Shown here: positions 6,407 through 10,069 of the stretch, piece after piece | How the letters are laid out: each line of letters opens with the position of its first letter | How positions within the stretch are numbered: the first letter of the stretch is position 1 | Source of the DNA: Burkholderiales bacterium | GTDB lineage: Bacteria > Pseudomonadota > Gammaproteobacteria > Burkholderiales > Burkholderiaceae_C | Reading direction: 5' to 3' | DNA: 10,069 bases | NCBI GenBank assembly: GCA_947453585.1 | Contig: CANGHQ010000036.1 | Coordinates: 1 to 10,069 of the forward strand | Position numbers and translations under genes: made by a program | Notes under the pieces: generated by a model | The model's input: the letters and a program-made list of their open reading frames with translations, nothing else | What the model was told of the DNA's origin: nothing | Database searches by the model: none

Positions 6407-7720
6407 ATGACCGAACCTCAAGCGCCACGCAAGGCGGAAAAACTCTTGGCCGTCAAAGGCATGAACGACATATTGCCTCCCGACTCGGCCCGGTGGGAAG
6501 CGCTCGAAGAGCTGGTGCGCGCGCTGATGCGCCGCTACGCCTATGAAAACATCCGCACGCCCATCGTCGAGCCGACTGCGCTGTTTGTGCGCGGCCTGGG
6601 CGAGGTGACCGACATCGTTGAGAAAGAGATGTATTCGTTCGAGGACCGGCTCAACGGCGAGCAGCTCACGCTGCGCCCGGAAAACACTGCTGGCGTGGTG
6701 CGCGCGGTGGTAGAGCACACGCTCCTCTACAACGGCGGCAAGCGCCTGTATTACTTTGGCCCCATGTTCCGCCACGAGCGGCCCCAGCGCGGGCGCTACC
6801 GCCAGTTCCACCAGGTGGGCGCCGAGGCGCTGGGCTTTGGCGGCCCCGAGCTGGACGCTGAACTCATCCTGATGGCCGACGCGCTGTGGAAAGAACTCGG
6901 CATTGGCGGCGTAGAGCTGCAAATCAACAGCCTGGGCCAGCCCGAAGAGCGCAATCTGCACCGCGCCGCGCTCATCGCCCACTTTGAGGCCCATGCCGAT
7001 GCGCTGGACCCTGAGTCGCGCCGACGCTTGCACCTGAATCCCTTGCGCCTGCTCGACAGCAAAAACCCCGACATGCAGCCGGTCATTGAGGCCGCGCCCA
7101 AGCTGCTCGACTTTTTGGGCGAAGCGTCCAAAGCACACTTGGCCGCCGTGCTGGCCATTCTGGACGCCAATGGCGTGCCGTATTCCATGAACCCGCGCTT
7201 GGTGCGCGGCATGGACTATTACAACCTCACGGTGTTTGAGTTTGTGACCACGCAGCTGGGCTCGCAGGGCACGATTTGCGGCGGCGGGCGCTACGATTAT
7301 TTGGTCGAACAAATCGGCGGCAAACCCACCCCGGCCGTAGGCTGGGCCATGGGCATGGAGCGGGTGCTTGAGTTGCTCAAGGCGCAAGAAGACAGCCTGG
7401 CGCTGCCACTGCTTGACGCCTACGCTGTAGTGCCCGACGCCACTGCCTTGCCCCAGGTGGCCGCTTGCCTGCAGCGCTTGCGCAGCGCGGGCGTGTCGGT
7501 GCTGATGCACGCCAGTGGCGAGGCCGGCATGGCCAGCATGAAAAGCCAGTTCAAGAAGGCTGACGCCTCGGGTGCGCGCTACGCGCTGGTGTTCGGGCCC
7601 GATGAATTGGCGCAGGGCTGCGTTACCGTCAAGGCCTTGCGCGACCCGACCGTGGCCCAACGCACACTGGCGCTGGACCTTTGGCCCGAATGGGCCGACA
7701 GCCTACAATCCGCCCCTTAA
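6407..7720 (+). CDS. hisS: Histidine--tRNA ligase
   Basis: Class II aminoacyl-tRNA synthetase that activates histidine with ATP and charges tRNA-His, acting as a cytoplasmic homodimer. The 437-residue length is normal (424 in E. coli). Visible elements in order: the N-terminal KGMNDILPP (17-25), the histidine and ATP contacts around TLRPENTAG (88-96), motif 2 FRHERPQRGRYRQFHQ (121-136), the HisA motif LVRGMDYY (265-272) with the catalytic Arg267, the HisB motif CGGGRYDYL (291-299), motif 3 around GWAMGMERV (312-320), and an anticodon-binding domain (about 335-430). No HisZ-like loss of catalytic motifs is seen, so this is the true synthetase. It begins 8 bases after ispG behind a pyrimidine-rich stretch with no Shine-Dalgarno. 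The end of the gene contains a promoter-like sequence for the next gene. No T-box or His-leader attenuator is seen. Confidence 0.98.
   Translation: MTEPQAPRKAEKLLAVKGMNDILPPDSARWEALEELVRALMRRYAYENIRTPIVEPTALFVRGLGEVTDIVEKEMYSFEDRLNGEQLTLRPENTAGVVRAVVEHTLLYNGGKRLYYFGPMFRHERPQRGRYRQFHQVGAEALGFGGPELDAELILMADALWKELGIGGVELQINSLGQPEERNLHRAALIAHFEAHADALDPESRRRLHLNPLRLLDSKNPDMQPVIEAAPKLLDFLGEASKAHLAAVLAILDANGVPYSMNPRLVRGMDYYNLTVFEFVTTQLGSQGTICGGGRYDYLVEQIGGKPTPAVGWAMGMERVLELLKAQEDSLALPLLDAYAVVPDATALPQVAACLQRLRSAGVSVLMHASGEAGMASMKSQFKKADASGARYALVFGPDELAQGCVTVKALRDPTVAQRTLALDLWPEWADSLQSAP
7681..7709 (+). promoter_or_regulatory. Possible internal promoter for yfgM-bamB-der, within the 3' end of hisS
   Basis: TTGGCC (7681-7686, 4 of 6 to TTGACA) and TACAAT (7704-7709, 5 of 6 to TATAAT) are 17 bases apart. 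Transcription would begin near 7716, about 18 bases before the yfgM start at 7734. The sequence overlaps hisS codons, so chance cannot be excluded, but hexamer fit and spacing are good and the AT-rich -10 stands out in GC-rich surroundings. Confidence 0.45.
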
Positions 7721-7733
7721 ACAAATACCCCCC

Positions 7734-8420
7734 ATGGCAAACCAACTCGACCTCGAAGAACAAGAACAGCTCGACGAACTCAAGCATTTCTGGAGCAAAT
7801 ACGGCAACCTCATCAGCGGCGTGCTGATCGTGGTGATGCTCGCTTTGGCGGGTTGGAATGGCTACAACTACTGGCAGCGCAGCCAGGCGGCGCAGGCTGC
7901 AGCCATGTATGACGAAATGGGCAAATCTGTGGCCGGCGGCGACGTGGCCAAGGCCGAGCGCACTTTCAACGACATGAAAGACCGCTACGCACGCGCCAGC
8001 TACACCCAGCAAGCCGGTCTGGCCCTGGCCAAAATGGCCGCCGACGCGGGCAAAGCAGATGTTGCCAAAGTCGCCCTGCAATGGGTGGCCGACAAGTCGG
8101 GCGACGAGGGCTACGCCGCCATTGCCAGCCTGCGCCTGGCCAATATCTACCTAGACGCCAAACAATATCCCGAGGCCCTGAAGGCCTTGGACGCTGCCAA
8201 GGGCGACGCCTTTGCCGCCCTGGTGGCTGACCGCCGGGGCGATGTGTTGCTTCTGCAAGGCCAGCGTGATGCGGCCAAAGCGGCTTATTTGAGGGCTTTC
8301 AAAGCTTTTGACGAGCGTTCCGAATACCGCCGCTTGGTGCGTGTGAAGCTCAATGCCCTGGGCGTGGAGCCAGAAGCGCCCAAAACGGCCGTGCCAAACG
8401 CCGCAAGCGGAGCCAACTGA
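7734..8420 (+). CDS. yfgM: YfgM-type ancillary SecYEG translocon subunit (tetratricopeptide-repeat membrane protein)
   Basis: YfgM in E. coli is a single-span inner-membrane protein that associates with SecYEG and the chaperone PpiD and helps hand exported proteins to periplasmic chaperones. This 228-residue protein shows the same plan: a short acidic cytoplasmic N-terminus (LDLEEQEQLDELKHFWSKYG), a membrane helix at about 25-47, and a periplasmic Ala-rich helical domain with TPR-like repeats (about 50-205), ending in a short Pro/Ala tail. It lies exactly between hisS and bamB, as in E. coli. The ATG at 7734 is chosen because it gives the expected N-terminus; the frame stays open upstream into hisS but that region is a shadow. 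There is no clear Shine-Dalgarno, only a run of C. Its stop overlaps the bamB start by one base. Family is clear; the Sec role is carried over from E. coli. Confidence 0.88.
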   Translation: MANQLDLEEQEQLDELKHFWSKYGNLISGVLIVVMLALAGWNGYNYWQRSQAAQAAAMYDEMGKSVAGGDVAKAERTFNDMKDRYARASYTQQAGLALAKMAADAGKADVAKVALQWVADKSGDEGYAAIASLRLANIYLDAKQYPEALKALDAAKGDAFAALVADRRGDVLLLQGQRDAAKAAYLRAFKAFDERSEYRRLVRVKLNALGVEPEAPKTAVPNAASGAN

Positions 8421-9556
8421 TGCGCCAAGCCCCACGGCTGTTGGCCGTTGCCCAAGGATTTTTGGCGCTGGCCCTGGTGCTGGCATTGCAGGCCTGCGCC
8501 AGCAGTGACAAACCCAAGCCCACGGCGCTGGAGGTCAATCCGGCACAACTTGGCGTCAAAGAAGTGTGGCGTGCCACCGTGGGCGCTACGGCGCTGCCGC
8601 TGGAAGTGCACACCTTAGGCACGCAGGTGCTGGTGGCGTCAACGCTGGGTGATATCAGCGCAATCGACGCGCGCAGTGGCAAGCAGACGTGGCGCGCCAG
8701 CGTTGGCGCACCTTTGAGTGCTGGCGTGGGCAGCGACGGTGACACCGTGGCCGTGGTTACCCGCGAAAACCAGCTCGTCGCCCTGCGCGAGGGCAAAGAA
8801 GTGTGGCGCCAAAAGCTGCCGTCCTTGACGCTGACTTCGCCCTTGGTCGCCGGTGCACGCGTGTTTTTGCTGTCCGCCGACCGCACGGTGATGGCGTTTG
8901 ATGCCGCCACTGGCCGCAAGCTTTGGCTGCAACAGCGCCCGGGCGACGCCCTGGTGCTCGGTCAGCCCGGAATATTGGCGGCGGTGGGCGACACCTTGCT
9001 GGCCACCCAAAGCGGCCGCCTGCTGGGCCTGAACCCGCAAAACGGTGCTGTGCGCTGGGATGCAGCAGTGGCGGTCGGGCGCGGCGTGAACGAAGTTGAA
9101 CGCCTGGTTGACCTGGTGTCCGGCACCAGCCGCGTGGGCAGCAACCTGTGCCTGCGGGCCTTCCAGTCCACCGTGGCCTGTGTGGACGCACAAGCTGGTC
9201 GCACGCTCTGGACCAAACCCGCCTCGGGCGCCAGCGGCATTGCCGGTGACGCCAGCACCGTGTTTGGCGCGGAAAGCGACGGCAAGCTGGTCGCCTGGCG
9301 CCGCAGCGATGGCGAAAAACTCTGGACCAGCGAGAAGCTGCGTTTTCGGGGCCTTTCGGCACCGGTTTTCGTCGGCAACGCGGTAGCGGTCGGCGATTTC
9401 GAAGGATTTGTACACTTTTTGTCTCCCAAAGATGGGGCCGTGCTGGCCCGCGCTGCAAGCGATGGTTCGCCCATTGCCTTGGCGCCTGTGTGGGTGGATG
9501 GAACCTTGGTCGCGGTCACGCAGCGCGGCACAGTGATTGGGTTTCGGCCTGAATAA
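8420..9556 (+). CDS. bamB: Outer membrane protein assembly factor BamB (lipoprotein, beta-propeller)
   Basis: BamB is an outer-membrane lipoprotein facing the periplasm that binds BamA and assists insertion of beta-barrel proteins. The 378-residue protein (392 in E. coli) has a signal peptide with lipobox LQAC, giving lipidated C26, followed by repeated PQQ-like blades of the form D-x-x-(T/S)-G-x-x-x-W: around 83-91, 158-169, 202-213, 255-264 and 295-302, with degenerate copies at 120-129 and 332-343. This fits an eight-bladed propeller closed by the N- and C-terminal strands. The segment GRGVNEVERLVDL (220-232) matches the conserved BamB block known in E. coli near the BamA-binding loop. GGAG at 8409-8412 lies 7 bases before the start codon, and the start shares one base with the yfgM stop (TGATG). 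The neighbouring der gene is the usual partner. Confidence 0.95.
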   Translation: MRQAPRLLAVAQGFLALALVLALQACASSDKPKPTALEVNPAQLGVKEVWRATVGATALPLEVHTLGTQVLVASTLGDISAIDARSGKQTWRASVGAPLSAGVGSDGDTVAVVTRENQLVALREGKEVWRQKLPSLTLTSPLVAGARVFLLSADRTVMAFDAATGRKLWLQQRPGDALVLGQPGILAAVGDTLLATQSGRLLGLNPQNGAVRWDAAVAVGRGVNEVERLVDLVSGTSRVGSNLCLRAFQSTVACVDAQAGRTLWTKPASGASGIAGDASTVFGAESDGKLVAWRRSDGEKLWTSEKLRFRGLSAPVFVGNAVAVGDFEGFVHFLSPKDGAVLARAASDGSPIALAPVWVDGTLVAVTQRGTVIGFRPE

Positions 9557-9572
9557 TTAGGCTACGCGCTTC

Positions 9573-10069
9573 ATGAAACCTGTTATCGCCCTGGTCGGTA
9601 GACCCAATGTGGGCAAATCAACCCTGTTCAACCGCCTGACCAAGACGCGCGACGCCATCGTTGCCGACTACGCCGGTCTGACGCGCGACCGCCATTACGG
9701 CAACGCCAAGCACGGCAAGCACGAATACATCGTGGTTGATACCGGCGGCTTCGAGCCGGACGCTGCCTCGGGCATCTACAAAGAGATGGCTAAGCAGACC
9801 CGACAGGCCGTGGCCGAGGCCGATGTGGTGCTGTTTGTGGTGGACGCGCGTGGCGGCGTATCCGCCCAAGACCACGAAATCGCCAAATACCTGCGCCGCC
9901 TGGGCAAGTCGGCCATCGTGGTTGCCAACAAGGCCGAAGGCATGACCGACGGCGTGCAGTTCACCGAGTTTTTCGAGCTGGGCCTGGGCGCCGTGATTCC
10001 GATCAGCGCGGCCCACGGCCAAGGCATTCGCCCGCTGATTGACCAGGTGCTCGAGCCCCTGGCGCTGGC
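9573..10069 (+). CDS. der: Ribosome biogenesis GTPase Der (EngA), N-terminal part (3' end outside window)
   Basis: Der is an essential GTPase with two tandem G domains and a KH-like domain that acts in maturation of the 50S subunit. Only the first 165 codons are here, covering nearly all of G domain 1. Motifs: G1 GRPNVGKS at 9-16, G2 Thr at 37 in LTRDR, G3 DTGG at 56-59, G4 NKAE at 119-122 (Glu where NKxD is usual), and G5 SAAHG at 145-149. The frame is open to the last base. The ATG at 9573 is 16 bases after the bamB stop; the only possible ribosome-binding sequence is a weak TAGG at 9558-9561, but the N-terminus MKPVIALVGRPNVGKS is what the family starts with. bamB-der adjacency is widely conserved. 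Era and other GTPases fit less well. Confidence 0.96.
   Translation, partial: MKPVIALVGRPNVGKSTLFNRLTKTRDAIVADYAGLTRDRHYGNAKHGKHEYIVVDTGGFEPDAASGIYKEMAKQTRQAVAEADVVLFVVDARGGVSAQDHEIAKYLRRLGKSAIVVANKAEGMTDGVQFTEFFELGLGAVIPISAAHGQGIRPLIDQVLEPLAL

Noticed and set aside
6350..7660. A 436-codon minus-strand frame opposite hisS
   Set aside because: A shadow of hisS: His/Gln/Ala/Arg-rich composition, no domain, and nearly the same extent as hisS.
7572..7733. Upstream extension of yfgM into hisS
   Set aside because: The extra residues are the out-of-frame reading of hisS and do not resemble the YfgM N-terminus, which begins at 7734.
9557..9572. Terminator or promoter between bamB and der
   Set aside because: Only 16 bases; no hairpin and no hexamer pair with acceptable spacing.
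1..10069. A novel defence, mobile or biosynthetic system
   Set aside because: Every stretch of coding sequence belongs to a recognised core family in conserved order. There are no insertion sequences, phage genes, arrays or genes of unusual composition, and the longest gap is 72 bases.

Overview
The window is a dense, GC-rich block of housekeeping genes, all on the + strand. The protein sequences and gene order (scpB-rluB-ndk-rlmN-pilF-rodZ-ispG-hisS-yfgM-bamB-der) point to a betaproteobacterium of the order Burkholderiales, most likely Comamonadaceae. That placement rests on family resemblance and synteny, not on a search. Part of the order (ndk, rlmN, rodZ, ispG, hisS, yfgM, bamB, der) is also found in Escherichia coli, so this is an old conserved cluster. 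I see no mobile element, CRISPR array, tRNA or rRNA gene, phage gene or other accessory system.

Layout. The window opens inside the last part of scpB (chromosome condensation), whose stop codon overlaps the start of rluB (23S rRNA pseudouridine synthase with long disordered ends). The only sizeable intergenic gap, 72 bases at 1605-1676, separates rluB from ndk. It holds a near-perfect inverted repeat and two promoter-like sequences. After it come ndk, rlmN, pilF, rodZ, ispG, hisS, a yfgM-type gene, bamB and the first 165 codons of der, which runs off the right edge. Junctions from ndk onward are either overlaps of 1-8 bases or gaps of at most 16 bases, so a long polycistronic unit with translational coupling is likely. 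A second promoter-like sequence lies inside the end of hisS and could drive yfgM-bamB-der separately.

How the genes relate. rluB, rlmN, hisS and der serve the ribosome and translation. ispG makes isoprenoid precursors, which are needed among other things for the undecaprenyl carrier of cell-wall synthesis. rodZ acts in cell shape. yfgM, bamB and pilF belong to protein export and the outer membrane: the Sec translocon periphery, the BAM complex and the type IV pilus secretin pilotin. ndk balances nucleoside triphosphates.

No novel system is evident. The points most worth a second look are the RodZ helix-turn-helix domain, which appears to lack the aromatic residues used for MreB contact in E. 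coli, the inverted repeat in front of ndk, the internal promoter candidate in hisS, the long charged tails of RluB, and an Asp-to-Glu change in the first G4 motif of Der.
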